Shown: piece by piece, positions 16,360 to 28,903 of the stretch | How the letters are laid out: every line of letters begins with the position of its first letter | How positions within the stretch are numbered: the stretch's first letter is position 1 | Assembly (NCBI RefSeq): GCF_900536025.1 | Contig: NZ_UNOZ01000039.1 | Span: 62,001 to 126,000 of the forward strand | Direction of reading: 5' to 3' | From: Pseudomonas reidholzensis | GTDB lineage: Bacteria > Pseudomonadota > Gammaproteobacteria > Pseudomonadales > Pseudomonadaceae | Length of the DNA: 64,000 bases | Made by a program: the position numbers and the translations under genes | Notes under the pieces: generated by a model | Told to the model about the DNA's origin: nothing | Seen by the model: the letters and a program-made list of their open reading frames with translations, nothing else | Database searches by the model: none

Positions 16360-17976
16360 ATGACCAGTTTGCATGCCGATGAGGCGTTTCTCGACCATTA
16401 CCAGCTGAGCCACGATCCGTTCGCGCCGCGTGTGCCCGGCTTCAAGTTCTTCCCGGCCCAGCGCAAGCCGGTGCTTGGCCAACTCCACCACCTGGCCCGT
16501 TACAGTCAGCTGATGCTGGTGGTCACCGGGCCGTTGGGCAGTGGCAAGACCTTGCTGCGCCAGGCCCTGGTGGCGAGTACCAACAAGCAGTCGGTGCAGA
16601 GCGTGGTGGTGTCCGCGCGCGGCGCCAGCGATGCCGCCAGCGTGCTCGGCCAGGTCGCCCAGTCGCTGGGTGTGGCCCAGCCCGAGGTGCAGTCGATCCT
16701 GTCGCAGGTGGTGCAACTGGCCCTGACCGGCCAGGAAGTCTATCTGTTGGTGGACGATGCGGAACAACTCGACGAGTCGGCACTCCAAGCGTTGCTGGAG
16801 TTGGCGGCGGGCGTGCCGGAAGGGCGTCCGCATGTGTTCCTGTTCGGTGAGCCTTCGCTGATTGCCGGGTTGGACGAGCTCGATGCGGCGGGTGAGCGGT
16901 TTCACGTCATCGAGCTGGCCCCCTATAGTGAAGAGGAGACCCGCGAGTACCTGGAGCAGCGCCTGGACGGTGCTGGCCGGGGCATCGAGGTGTTCACCGC
17001 TGAACAGATCGCCGATATCCATGAACATTCGGACGGTTGGCCTGGCACCATCAACCAGGTCGCCCGCGATACCTTGATCGAAGCCATGATCGCCACCCGC
17101 AGTACGGCGAAGCGACCATCCATGGGGTTCAATATGCCTAAGAAACACGTGCTCGCGTTGTCTGCTGTCGTCGTGGTCGCCGTTGCCGCGGCGGTCCTGA
17201 TGCCCAAGAAGGGCGCCGACAAGGTCCCCACCGACGCACCGGCGGCCCAGGCTCAACTGCCGCTGGGTGAAGGTCAGCCGGCCGCCGGCCAGTCGAACAA
17301 TGGCAACCCGGCCATCGAGTTCTCCGGGTCTTCCCAGCCGATGCCGCTGCCGTTGGTCGGCCAGTCGCAGCCGGTGATGCGCGAGCCGCTGGCCGAAGCC
17401 GCTGGCATGGGCGATGGCGACGAGACCGGCCCGGCGGGCGACACTGCCCTGCAGCCGTCCAACCCGCCTACCGTGACCACCATTGCGCCGCCGGCAGGCG
17501 TGCCTGCCGGGCCTGCGGTGACGCCGGCCCAGCCGATTGCCAGTGCCCCGAGCCAGCCGGTTGCGCCAGCACCCAAGCCGGTTGCAACCCAGCCTGCCAA
17601 GCCGGTTGCACCTGCCAAGCCAGCCCCTGAACCGGTTCAGGTCGCCACTGCCAAGCCCGCCGCCAAACCGGCCGCCGGCGGCAGCGGCAACAGCAGCTGG
17701 TACAGCGGCCAGAAGGCCGGCAATTATGTGGTGCAGATCCTCGGCACCAGCTCCGAGGCGTCGGCCCAGTCGTTCGTCAAGGCGCAGGGTGGCGACTATC
17801 GCTACTTCAAGAAAAACCTGCAGGGCAAGCCGCTGTACGTGATCACCTACGGCAACTTTGCCAACCGCGATGCAGCGGTTGCGGCAATCAAGAACTTGCC
17901 AGCGAAGGTCCAGGCTGGTAAACCTTGGCCACGTACCGTCGGCAGCGTCCAACAAGAGCTGGCCACGGCCCGCTGA
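16360..17976 (+). CDS. DamX-like AAA/SPOR cell-division protein
   Basis: A 538-residue bitopic protein. The N-terminal part (about residues 10-245) is an AAA/ExeA-like ATPase with Walker A GPLGSGKT and a Walker B-like VYLLVDDAEQ. One membrane helix follows near residues 260-285 (LALSAVVVVAVAAAVLM), then a proline/alanine/lysine-rich periplasmic linker with degenerate PKP repeats, and a C-terminal SPOR domain (about residues 450-530) that binds septal peptidoglycan. It occupies the damX position after aroB. E. coli DamX lacks a full ATPase part, so the symbol is left blank. Confidence 0.85.
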   Translation: MTSLHADEAFLDHYQLSHDPFAPRVPGFKFFPAQRKPVLGQLHHLARYSQLMLVVTGPLGSGKTLLRQALVASTNKQSVQSVVVSARGASDAASVLGQVAQSLGVAQPEVQSILSQVVQLALTGQEVYLLVDDAEQLDESALQALLELAAGVPEGRPHVFLFGEPSLIAGLDELDAAGERFHVIELAPYSEEETREYLEQRLDGAGRGIEVFTAEQIADIHEHSDGWPGTINQVARDTLIEAMIATRSTAKRPSMGFNMPKKHVLALSAVVVVAVAAAVLMPKKGADKVPTDAPAAQAQLPLGEGQPAAGQSNNGNPAIEFSGSSQPMPLPLVGQSQPVMREPLAEAAGMGDGDETGPAGDTALQPSNPPTVTTIAPPAGVPAGPAVTPAQPIASAPSQPVAPAPKPVATQPAKPVAPAKPAPEPVQVATAKPAAKPAAGGSGNSSWYSGQKAGNYVVQILGTSSEASAQSFVKAQGGDYRYFKKNLQGKPLYVITYGNFANRDAAVAAIKNLPAKVQAGKPWPRTVGSVQQELATAR

Positions 17977-18035
17977 TACCTTCCGGGCGGCACCACCCCG
18001 CCGCCCAGATGCTGAGCGACTCCTGACTTTCGTCT

Positions 18036-18065
18036 AGCCTGCTGCGTTGAACGCGGCAGGCTTTT
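18036..18065 (+). terminator. Terminator after the damX-like gene
   Basis: A 12-bp stem (AGCCTGCTGCGT with ACGCGGCAGGCT, one T-G wobble) has a TGA loop and is followed by T4. It ends the rightward pil-aro-damX transcript. Confidence 0.85.
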
Positions 18066-18178
18066 CTGTCCCAGACTGCCGGCCACAAGCCCTGTGTTGC
18101 AGTTCAGGCTGAAACGCTTCAGACTCCGGTCATTGCCGTACCACGGCGACAGGCCAAAAACATTCAAAATTGCGACAT

Positions 18179-18207
18179 AAATTTTCAACGAAGCGTCGTT
18201 AAAATTT
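18179..18207. promoter_or_regulatory. Large AT-rich dyad upstream of gltB
   Basis: The left arm AAATTTTcAACGA and the right arm TCGTTAAAATTT pair over 12 bp with one bulged C, around a loop AGCG. No T tract follows and a terminator already lies upstream, so a protein-binding site is the simplest reading. The binding factor is unknown. Confidence 0.45.
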
Positions 18208-18348
18208 GTGGGCTTCCCTGTCGCTGTGCAACAATGGTTTCAGTTGCCCCCCGCAAAAAAGCTGGCATTCGACCGGTGTGGATGGTAAGTGGTTGTACTA
18301 AAAAGAGATTTGCCTCCGTCGAGAGGTGAACCTGGTGAGAATGTGTCT

Positions 18349-22794
<4,446 letters not shown>

Positions 22795-22795
22795 A

Positions 22796-22899
22796 AGCAG
22801 CTGCAAGTGGCAAGCCCCCAACTGCAGGTAAAAGCAGTGCGGGGTTTGCCCGGCTTACGTGATCGTCTTGTGGCTTGCAGCCTAGTGCTAGCAGCTGCT
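22796..22899. repeat. Inverted repeat in the gltB-gltD gap
   Basis: AGCAGCTGCAAGTGGCAAG near 22798-22816 is roughly complementary to CTTGTGGCTTGCAGC plus AGCAGCTGCT near 22868-22899. It resembles the scattered GCTGCAAG-type intergenic repeats of Pseudomonas. Such an element could shield or modulate the intercistronic mRNA. Pairing is imperfect. Confidence 0.4.
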
Positions 22900-22916
22900 G
22901 TAAAGAGGTATTGAAA

Positions 22917-24335
22917 ATGGCTGAACGTCTGAACAACGACTTCCAGTTCATCGAAGTCGGGCGCAAAGACCCGAAGAAAAAGCTCCTGCGTCAGCGCAAG
23001 AAAGAGTTCGTCGAGATCTACGAGCCCTTCAAGCCCCAGCAGTCCGTCGACCAGGCGCACCGCTGCCTGGGTTGCGGCAACCCGTACTGCGAATGGAAGT
23101 GCCCGGTGCACAACTTCATCCCCAACTGGTTGAAGCTGGTCTCCGAAGGCAACATCCTCGCCGCCGCCGAGCTGTCGCACCAGACCAACACCCTGCCGGA
23201 AGTGTGCGGCCGTGTGTGCCCGCAAGACCGTCTCTGCGAGGGTGCCTGCACCCTCAACGACGGCTTCGGCGCGGTGACCATCGGTTCGGTCGAGAAGTAC
23301 ATCACCGACACCGCCTTCGCCATGGGCTGGCGCCCGGACATGTCCAAGGTCAAGCCGACCGGCAAGCGTGTCGCGATCATCGGTGCCGGCCCGGCGGGCC
23401 TGGGCTGCGCCGATGTGCTGGTGCGCGCCGGGGTGACCCCGGTGGTGTTCGACCGCAACCCTGAGATCGGTGGCCTGCTGACCTTCGGCATCCCCGAGTT
23501 CAAGCTGGAAAAGACCGTGCTGAGCCATCGCCGCGAAGTCTTCACCGGCATGGGCATCGAGTTCCGCCTGAACACCGAGGTGGGCAAGGACATCACCATG
23601 GAGCAGCTGCTCGCCGAGTACGACGCAGTGTTCATGGGCATGGGCACCTACACCTACATGAAGGGCGGTTTCCCCGGTGAAGACCTGCCAGGCGTGCACG
23701 ATGCACTGGACTTCCTGATCGCCAACGTCAACCGCAACCTGGGCTTTGAAAAGTCGCCGGAAGACTTCGTCGACATGAAGGGCAAGAAGGTCGTGGTGCT
23801 CGGCGGTGGTGACACCGCGATGGACTGCAACCGCACCTCGATCCGCCAGGGCGCCAAGTCGGTGAGCTGTGCCTATCGCCGCGACGAGGCGAACATGCCG
23901 GGCTCGCGCAAAGAGGTGAAGAACGCCAAGGAAGAGGGCGTCAAGTTCCTCTACAACCGCCAGCCGATCGCCATTGTTGGTGAAGACAAGGTCGAAGGCG
24001 TCAAGGTCGTCGAGACTCGCCTGGGCGAGCCGGACGCACGTGGCCGTCGCAGCCCGGAGCCGATCCCGGGTTCCGAAGAGATCCTCCCGGCAGACGCCGT
24101 GGTGATCGCCTTTGGTTTCCGTCCGAGCCCGGCGCCGTGGTTCGAGCAGTACGCTATCCAGACCGACAGCCAGGGCCGCGTGATCGCCCCGGAGCAGAGC
24201 AAGTTCAAGCACCAGACCAGCAACCCGAAAGTGTTTGCCGGTGGCGACATGGTGCGCGGTTCGGACCTGGTGGTGACGGCGATCTTCGAAGGCCGTGTGG
24301 CCGCCGAGGGCATCCTCGACTACCTCGAAGTCTGA
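22917..24335 (+). CDS. gltD: Glutamate synthase, small (beta) subunit
   Basis: The flavoprotein that oxidises NADPH and passes electrons to GltB. It is 472 residues. N-terminal Fe-S ligands are C50, C53, C58 and C62, with a second cysteine group in CGRVCPQDRLCEGAC. The FAD-binding GAGPAGLGCADVL and the NADPH-binding VLGGGDTAMDCNR Rossmann motifs follow. ATG 22917 is preceded by an AAGAGG ribosome binding site at 22903-22908. It is probably cotranscribed with gltB, although the intercistronic gap carries an inverted repeat. Confidence 0.96.
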   Translation: MAERLNNDFQFIEVGRKDPKKKLLRQRKKEFVEIYEPFKPQQSVDQAHRCLGCGNPYCEWKCPVHNFIPNWLKLVSEGNILAAAELSHQTNTLPEVCGRVCPQDRLCEGACTLNDGFGAVTIGSVEKYITDTAFAMGWRPDMSKVKPTGKRVAIIGAGPAGLGCADVLVRAGVTPVVFDRNPEIGGLLTFGIPEFKLEKTVLSHRREVFTGMGIEFRLNTEVGKDITMEQLLAEYDAVFMGMGTYTYMKGGFPGEDLPGVHDALDFLIANVNRNLGFEKSPEDFVDMKGKKVVVLGGGDTAMDCNRTSIRQGAKSVSCAYRRDEANMPGSRKEVKNAKEEGVKFLYNRQPIAIVGEDKVEGVKVVETRLGEPDARGRRSPEPIPGSEEILPADAVVIAFGFRPSPAPWFEQYAIQTDSQGRVIAPEQSKFKHQTSNPKVFAGGDMVRGSDLVVTAIFEGRVAAEGILDYLEV

Positions 24336-24344
24336 TGGATCCTG

Positions 24345-24364
24345 GGGCCGCGTTGCGGCCCTTT
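24345..24364 (+). terminator. Hairpin after gltD
   Basis: A perfect GGGCCGC/GCGGCCC stem has a GTT loop and is followed by only three T. It lies 10 bp past the gltD stop codon and is a weak terminator candidate. Confidence 0.5.
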
Positions 24365-24371
24365 CGCTACC

Positions 24372-24435
24372 CAAGGCCGCTCCCACAGGGGCCGCGTACA
24401 CCTGTGAGTGCGCGGTCTCTGTGGGAGCGGCCTTG
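24372..24435. repeat. REP-type palindrome between gltD and hemE
   Basis: A perfect 17-bp inverted repeat, CAAGGCCGCTCCCACAG at 24372-24388 and its complement at 24419-24435, with further GGCCGCG/CGCGGTC pairing inside. The GGCCGCTCCCACAG core is typical of P. putida-type REP elements. Confidence 0.8.
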
Positions 24436-24471
24436 CTTCGCGATCGAGGCGAAGCCCTCGCCGGATGTAAC

Positions 24472-24481
24472 TTGTATACAA
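24472..24481. promoter_or_regulatory. TTGTATACAA palindrome before hemE
   Basis: A perfect 10-bp palindrome, 93 bp upstream of the hemE ATG. It resembles the ATTGTANACA elements before maeB. A regulator-binding role is inferred only. Confidence 0.3.
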
Positions 24482-24574
24482 AAAGATTGATCCAAGGCAT
24501 ACGGGCAGACAAACAACCGTGCCTTTTCGCTGTGCGTCTGAGAAAATGCCTGCACTATTTTTCCGGATGCCGAC

Positions 24575-25639
24575 ATGACTGCCCTGAAGAACGATCGTTT
24601 CCTGCGTGCACTGCTCAAGCAACCTGTAGACGTCACCCCCGTCTGGATGATGCGCCAGGCCGGCCGCTACCTGCCGGAGTACCGCGCCAGCCGGGCCAAG
24701 GCCGGCGACTTCATGAGCCTGTGCATGAACCCTGAGTTCGCCTGCGAAGTCACCCTGCAGCCACTCGAGCGCTACCCGCTGGACGCAGCGATCCTCTTCT
24801 CGGACATCCTCACCATCCCCGACGCCATGGGCCAGGGCCTGTACTTCGAGACCGGCGAAGGCCCGCGTTTCAAGAAGGTCGTCAGCACCCTGGCCGACAT
24901 CGAGGCGCTGCCGATCCCCGATCCGCACAAGGACCTGGGTTACGTGATGGACGCGGTCAGCACCATCCGTCGCGAGCTCAACGGCCGCGTGCCGCTGATC
25001 GGCTTCTCCGGCAGCCCCTGGACCCTGGCCACCTACATGGTCGAAGGCGGTTCGTCGAAAGACTTCCGCAAGACCAAGGCGATGCTCTACGACAACCCGC
25101 AGGCCATGCACCTGCTGCTCGACAAGCTCGCCCAGTCGGTCACCAGCTACCTCAACGGCCAGATCCAGGCCGGTGCCCAGGCGGTGCAGATCTTCGACAC
25201 CTGGGGTGGCAACCTGTCGGCGGCGGCCTACCAGGAGTTCTCCCTGGCCTACATGCGCAAGATCGTCAGCGGCCTGATCCGCGAGCATGACGGGCGCAAG
25301 GTGCCGGTCATCCTGTTCACCAAGAACGGCGGCATGTGGCTCGAAAGCATCGCCGACGCGGGTGCTGACGCACTGGGCCTGGACTGGACCTGCGAGATCA
25401 GCGACGCGCGTCGCCGCGTGGGTGACAAGGTCGCATTGCAGGGCAACATGGACCCGACCGTGCTGTACGCCAAGCCCGAGGCGATTCGCCAGGAAGTCGG
25501 GCGGATCCTTGCCAGTTATGGCAAGGGCACGGGGCACGTGTTCAACCTCGGCCACGGCATCACCCCTGAGGTCGACCCCGCGCATGCCGGCGTGTTCATC
25601 AACGCGGTGCACGAGTTGTCTGCGCAGTACCATCAGTGA
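24575..25639 (+). CDS. hemE: Uroporphyrinogen decarboxylase
   Basis: Decarboxylates the four acetate side chains of uroporphyrinogen III to give coproporphyrinogen III in haem synthesis; cytoplasmic. It is 354 residues. The family signature MRQAGRYLPEYR lies near the N-terminus, with the catalytic aspartate in FSDILTIPDAMG, then GFSGSPWTLATYMVEGG, and the C-terminal FNLGHGITPEV. ATG 24575 matches homologues (MTALKNDRFLRALL). It is monocistronic, with its own terminator. Confidence 0.97.
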   Translation: MTALKNDRFLRALLKQPVDVTPVWMMRQAGRYLPEYRASRAKAGDFMSLCMNPEFACEVTLQPLERYPLDAAILFSDILTIPDAMGQGLYFETGEGPRFKKVVSTLADIEALPIPDPHKDLGYVMDAVSTIRRELNGRVPLIGFSGSPWTLATYMVEGGSSKDFRKTKAMLYDNPQAMHLLLDKLAQSVTSYLNGQIQAGAQAVQIFDTWGGNLSAAAYQEFSLAYMRKIVSGLIREHDGRKVPVILFTKNGGMWLESIADAGADALGLDWTCEISDARRRVGDKVALQGNMDPTVLYAKPEAIRQEVGRILASYGKGTGHVFNLGHGITPEVDPAHAGVFINAVHELSAQYHQ

Positions 25640-25652
25640 TCCGTCGCTGAAT

Positions 25653-25681
25653 AAAAAACCCGGCCATGTGCCGGGTTTTTT
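25653..25681 (+). terminator. hemE terminator
   Basis: A CCCGGC/GCCGGG stem has loop CATGT. A-rich sequence precedes it and T6 follows. It lies 14 bp after the hemE stop. Confidence 0.88.
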
Positions 25682-25752
25682 GTGCATTAAGGTTAAATTC
25701 AGCGATCGTCGCTAATCTGGTCCCAATCCAAACCGATACAGGACCTGATCCC

Positions 25753-26100
25753 ATGAAAGCTCGCTACCTTGCTCTGATCCTCGCCCCACTGTTCAGCACC
25801 GCCGCCCTGGCCAACACCTACACCGGCCCGGGTGCCCAGCCGGTCACCACCGTTGCCGCTGCCAACGAAGCCGCCGACGACACCCGCGTGGTGCTGCAGG
25901 GTTTCGTCACCAAGAAGCTGGATAACGACGACAAGTACGAGTTCAAGGACAACACCGGCACCATCAAGGTCGAGATCGACGATGAAGACATGCCCGCCGC
26001 CGGCTTCAACGACAAGACCAAGGTCAAGCTGACCGGCGAAGTCGAGAAGAACCTGATGAGCCGCGAAGTGGATGCGGACATCGTCGAGATCATCAACTGA
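25753..26100 (+). CDS. YgiW/YdeI-family periplasmic OB-fold protein
   Basis: A 115-residue exported protein with a signal peptide (about residues 1-20, ending AALA). The remainder is one BOF (bacterial OB-fold) domain with the repeated VxL/VEI strand pattern (VVLQGFVTKKL, YEFKDNTGTIKVEID, KVKLTGEVEK, VDADIVEI). Related proteins are linked to peroxide, cadmium or antimicrobial-peptide stress tolerance; the ligand is unknown. ATG 25753 is chosen because it begins a proper signal peptide. It is convergent with the MFS gene. Confidence 0.85.
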   Translation: MKARYLALILAPLFSTAALANTYTGPGAQPVTTVAAANEAADDTRVVLQGFVTKKLDNDDKYEFKDNTGTIKVEIDDEDMPAAGFNDKTKVKLTGEVEKNLMSREVDADIVEIIN

Positions 26101-26112
26101 TCGTTTGTGCCT

Positions 26113-26133
26113 CGGGGCTGCGTGGCAGCCCCG
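26113..26133. terminator. Bidirectional hairpin between convergent genes
   Basis: A 9-bp perfect stem CGGGGCTGC/GCAGCCCCG has a GTG loop and no T tract. It lies between the OB-fold and MFS stop codons. Termination is likely but not certain. Confidence 0.45.
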
Positions 26134-26136
26134 GCG

Positions 26137-27381
26137 TCACGCCGTCTTGGGTGCCAGCCGACTCAGGTGCAGCGCCACCAGCAACGCCACGGCCAGCAGG
26201 CTGCCGATAAACAGCCCGATGCCGTTCCACCCGGCCATGTGCCAGAACACCCCACCGGCCGTCCCGGCCACGCTCGACCCCGCGTAGTAGCAGAACAGGT
26301 ACAGCGACGACGCCTGTCCCTTGGCCTTCAACGCCCGTCGGCCAATCCAGCTGCTGGCCACCGAGTGCGCCCCGAAGAAGCCGAAGGTGAACACCAGCAT
26401 GCCCAGCACCACCATCGGCAATGGGTTGGCCATGGTCATCAGCATGCCGCCGGCCATCACCAGGATGCTCGCCCAGAACACCTTGCGCCGGCCCAGCCTG
26501 TCCGCCAGGGCGCCGACCTGCGCCGAGCTGTAGATGCCCGACAGGTAGACCACCGAGAGCAAGCCGACCAGCGCCTGGTTCATGTGATACGGCTCGGCCA
26601 GCAGGCGGTAACCGATGTAGTTGAACAGGGTGACGAACGCGCCCATCAGCAAGAACGCCTCGAGGAACAGCCACGGCAAGCCGGCATCGCGAAAGTGCAT
26701 GACGAAGCCGTCGAGCAAGCTGCGCGGGTTCATCGCCTGCGGGCGGAAATTGCGAGACTCCGGCAGGACCCTCCAGAACACCACCGCCGCCACCAGCGCC
26801 AGGCCGCCGATGACCAGCATCGCCGTGTGCCAGCTGACGAAGTCGATCAGCACGCCGCTGATCAGCCGCCCACTCATGCCGCCAATGGCGTTGCCGCCGA
26901 TGTACAGGCCCATGGCCAGGCCGATGTGCTGCGGGTGGATTTCTTCGCTCAGGTAGGTCATCGCCACCGCTGCCAGGCCACTCAACGACAAGCCGACCAG
27001 GGCCCGCGTCGCCAGCACCAGTTCCCAGCTCGGCATGACCGCGCTGGCCAGGGTCGACAGCGCGGCGCAGACCAGCGCAAAGACCATCACCGGCTTGCGG
27101 CCTATACGGTCGGAAATCGGCCCGGTGATCAGCAGCCCGATGGCCAGCATCGCCGTCGCCACTGACAGCACCAGGCTGCTCTGCGCGGCATTGATCGCGA
27201 ACTCGTGCGACAGCAGCGGCATCATGGGTTGCACGCAGTAGAGCAGGGCAAAGGTGGCGAAGCCGCCGCTGAACAGGGCCAGCACGGTCTTGAGGAAGGC
27301 CGGTGTGCCTTTCTCGATCCAGATGTCGTTGAGGGCGGCAGGCTCAGGGTCGGCAGGCAGTGGGGCTACAGCTGTTTTCAC
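26137..27381 (-). CDS. MFS transporter, YnfM/AraJ-like (DHA1)
   Basis: A 414-residue inner-membrane transporter with twelve predicted helices in two halves. The first half carries the loop motif GPISDRIGRKPVM and the second a related GALADRLGRRKVF, as in drug/H+ antiporter type MFS proteins. The substrate is not known. It starts at GTG 27381 (GTG AAA ACA). The divergent LysR gene lies 125 bp away, so the LysR protein is its likely regulator. The promoter TTGGAT-N16-TATATG contains a CTAATGATTAG palindrome in its spacer. Confidence 0.85.
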   Translation of the reverse strand: MKTAVAPLPADPEPAALNDIWIEKGTPAFLKTVLALFSGGFATFALLYCVQPMMPLLSHEFAINAAQSSLVLSVATAMLAIGLLITGPISDRIGRKPVMVFALVCAALSTLASAVMPSWELVLATRALVGLSLSGLAAVAMTYLSEEIHPQHIGLAMGLYIGGNAIGGMSGRLISGVLIDFVSWHTAMLVIGGLALVAAVVFWRVLPESRNFRPQAMNPRSLLDGFVMHFRDAGLPWLFLEAFLLMGAFVTLFNYIGYRLLAEPYHMNQALVGLLSVVYLSGIYSSAQVGALADRLGRRKVFWASILVMAGGMLMTMANPLPMVVLGMLVFTFGFFGAHSVASSWIGRRALKAKGQASSLYLFCYYAGSSVAGTAGGVFWHMAGWNGIGLFIGSLLAVALLVALHLSRLAPKTA

Positions 27382-27428
27382 GAAGGGTTACCTCGGGCGC
27401 GAAGGCCGGTGTTGCGAATTGAAAAAAG

Positions 27429-27456
27429 CATATAGCTGGCTAATGATTAGATCCAA
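27429..27456 (-). promoter_or_regulatory. MFS promoter with LysR-type palindrome
   Basis: On the minus strand TTGGAT (27456-27451), a 16-base spacer and TATATG (27434-27429) form a sigma-70-like promoter. The palindrome CTAATGATTAG (27440-27450) lies inside the spacer and fits a LysR-type half-site arrangement. Confidence 0.45.
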
Positions 27457-27506
27457 TATATTGTTCGACCTGTTTAAGACGTTTTACGACTCGTTTGGAG
27501 CTGATC

Positions 27507-28403
27507 ATGGAACTGCGCCACCTGCGCTACTTCATCGCCGTTGCCGAAGAACTGCACTTTGGCCGCGCCGCGCAGCAACTGGGCATTTCCCAACCGCCCT
27601 TGAGCCAGCAGATCCAGGCGCTGGAGCAGGAACTCGGCGCCCGGCTGTTCGAGCGTACCAATCGTCGGGTCGAGCTCAGCGAAGCGGGGCGGCTGTTTCT
27701 CGACGAGGCGCGCCAGGTCCTGGCCCAGGTCGAAAAGGCCGCCGACGTCGCGCGGCGGGCGCAACTGGGCGAGCTGGGCGAAATGAAGATCGGCTTTACC
27801 TCGTCAGCGCCGTTCACCTCGAAGATCCCCAAGGCGATCCACGCGTTTCGCCAGCGCTTCCCGGCGGTGCACCTCAACCTCAAGGAGATGAGCAGCCGCG
27901 ACGTCGCCGAAGCGGTGTTCGACGAATCCATCGAAGTCGGTCTGATGCGGCCCATGCCGTTGCCCGCCGGGCTGGTCGCTACCGAGCTGTTCCGCGAGCC
28001 ACTGGTGGCGGTGATCAATGCCTCGCATCCGCTGGCCGAAGGCAGCGAGCAGGGCCTGCACATGGCCGCGCTGGCGCACGAACCGTTCGTGTTCTTCCCG
28101 CGCAGCTATGGCAGCGGCTTGCACGCGCAACTGCTGAGCCTCGCGCGGCAGGCAGGCTTCAGCCCGCACTTTGCCCAGGAGGCGGGGGAGGCGATGACCA
28201 TTATCGGTCTGGTGTCGGCGGGGTTGGGGGTGTCGGTGCTGCCGGCGTCTTTCCAGCGCATGCGCATTGATGGCGTGGTGTACCGGACATTGCTGGATGA
28301 AGGCGCAGGGACGGCGGTCTGGCTGGTGCAGCGGCAGAAAGGCGGTTCAGCGATGGCCACCGCGTTTGCCGAGTTGCTGACGGGCAATGGGCTACACGGT
28401 TAG
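27507..28403 (+). CDS. LysR-family transcriptional regulator
   Basis: A 298-residue regulator. The N-terminal winged helix-turn-helix (residues 1-60, MELRHLRYFIAVAEELHFGRAAQQL and the typical PPLSQQIQALEQELG) is followed by a periplasmic-binding-protein-like effector domain from about residue 90. The sequence resembles CatR/BenM-like LysR proteins in its N-terminus, but the effector cannot be assigned. Start ATG 27507 is preferred over an ATG at 27495 from the family N-terminus. It is divergent from the MFS gene. Confidence 0.88.
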   Translation: MELRHLRYFIAVAEELHFGRAAQQLGISQPPLSQQIQALEQELGARLFERTNRRVELSEAGRLFLDEARQVLAQVEKAADVARRAQLGELGEMKIGFTSSAPFTSKIPKAIHAFRQRFPAVHLNLKEMSSRDVAEAVFDESIEVGLMRPMPLPAGLVATELFREPLVAVINASHPLAEGSEQGLHMAALAHEPFVFFPRSYGSGLHAQLLSLARQAGFSPHFAQEAGEAMTIIGLVSAGLGVSVLPASFQRMRIDGVVYRTLLDEGAGTAVWLVQRQKGGSAMATAFAELLTGNGLHG

Positions 28404-28405
28404 TG

Positions 28406-28434
28406 CTTCATCGCGGGCTTGCCCCGCGATGAAG
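28406..28434. repeat. REP-like hairpin after the LysR gene
   Basis: A 12-bp perfect inverted repeat, CTTCATCGCGGG with its complement, flanks loop CTTGC. The CATCGCGGG core is common among Pseudomonas intergenic REPs. It lies between the convergent LysR and lipoprotein genes and may work as a bidirectional stop. Confidence 0.65.
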
Positions 28435-28442
28435 GGCTCGGA

Positions 28443-28871
28443 TCAGTTCTGGGTGGTGGCCGACTGGCGCATGATGTTGTCGGTCGCCAGGTTGTTCAGC
28501 TCACGCAGGATGTTCTTGTCCAGGTTGGCCACCCAGCGGTTGTAGTTGCGGTGAATGCTGCCGTTCTTGTAGTCCATCTCGCGGCTGTCGCGGTAGCTGA
28601 TGCGGTATTCGCTGGCGCTGTAGTGGATATCCACCGCCGCGTAGTGGGTGCCGCGCACCAGGATGTCCGCCTGGATCAGCCCCGGCGCGAGCTTTTGCGC
28701 GGTCCAGCCGCGGTTGGCGATACCCTTGAGGATCGCCAGCTGCACCTGCGACTGGCTATAGCCATGGTTGGCCACCAGTTGCTCGGAAGGGTTCAACACA
28801 GGTTTCGAGGTGCAGCCGGCCAGGCCGATCAGCGCCAGGCCCAATGCCGTGGCGCGCAGTAACGAAGACAT
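28443..28871 (-). CDS. Small lipoprotein at the end of the APE operon
   Basis: A 142-residue predicted outer-membrane lipoprotein: signal LGLALIGLAGC with lipobox LAGC, lipidated at C20, and Thr at +2, which does not match the Asp retention signal. The mature part is unrecognised; it has short alternating hydrophobic/polar strands (YRISYRDSREMDYKNG) and contains no known catalytic motif. ATG 28871 is preceded by GGAG within GGAGAGAAAGGA. It lies 32 bp after the apeR ketosynthase on the same strand, so it could be the last operon gene or an independent one. Confidence 0.7.
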   Translation of the reverse strand: MSSLLRATALGLALIGLAGCTSKPVLNPSEQLVANHGYSQSQVQLAILKGIANRGWTAQKLAPGLIQADILVRGTHYAAVDIHYSASEYRISYRDSREMDYKNGSIHRNYNRWVANLDKNILRELNNLATDNIMRQSATTQN

Positions 28872-28903
28872 TCCTTTCTCTCCAGTCATTCAGTAGGTAT
28901 TGC

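Larger units (their letters stand above)
17977..18348. other. Intergenic region before gltB
   Basis: No gene is supported in these 372 bases. The left part holds the terminator at 18036-18065; the middle holds an AT-rich dyad (18179-18207) about 140 bp before the gltB start. No single promoter is clearly better than the alternatives. Confidence 0.5.

Noticed and set aside
15256..17955. An 899-codon minus-strand frame opposite aroB and the damX-like gene
   Set aside because: It spans two real genes and their gap; sequence is low-complexity and without a domain.
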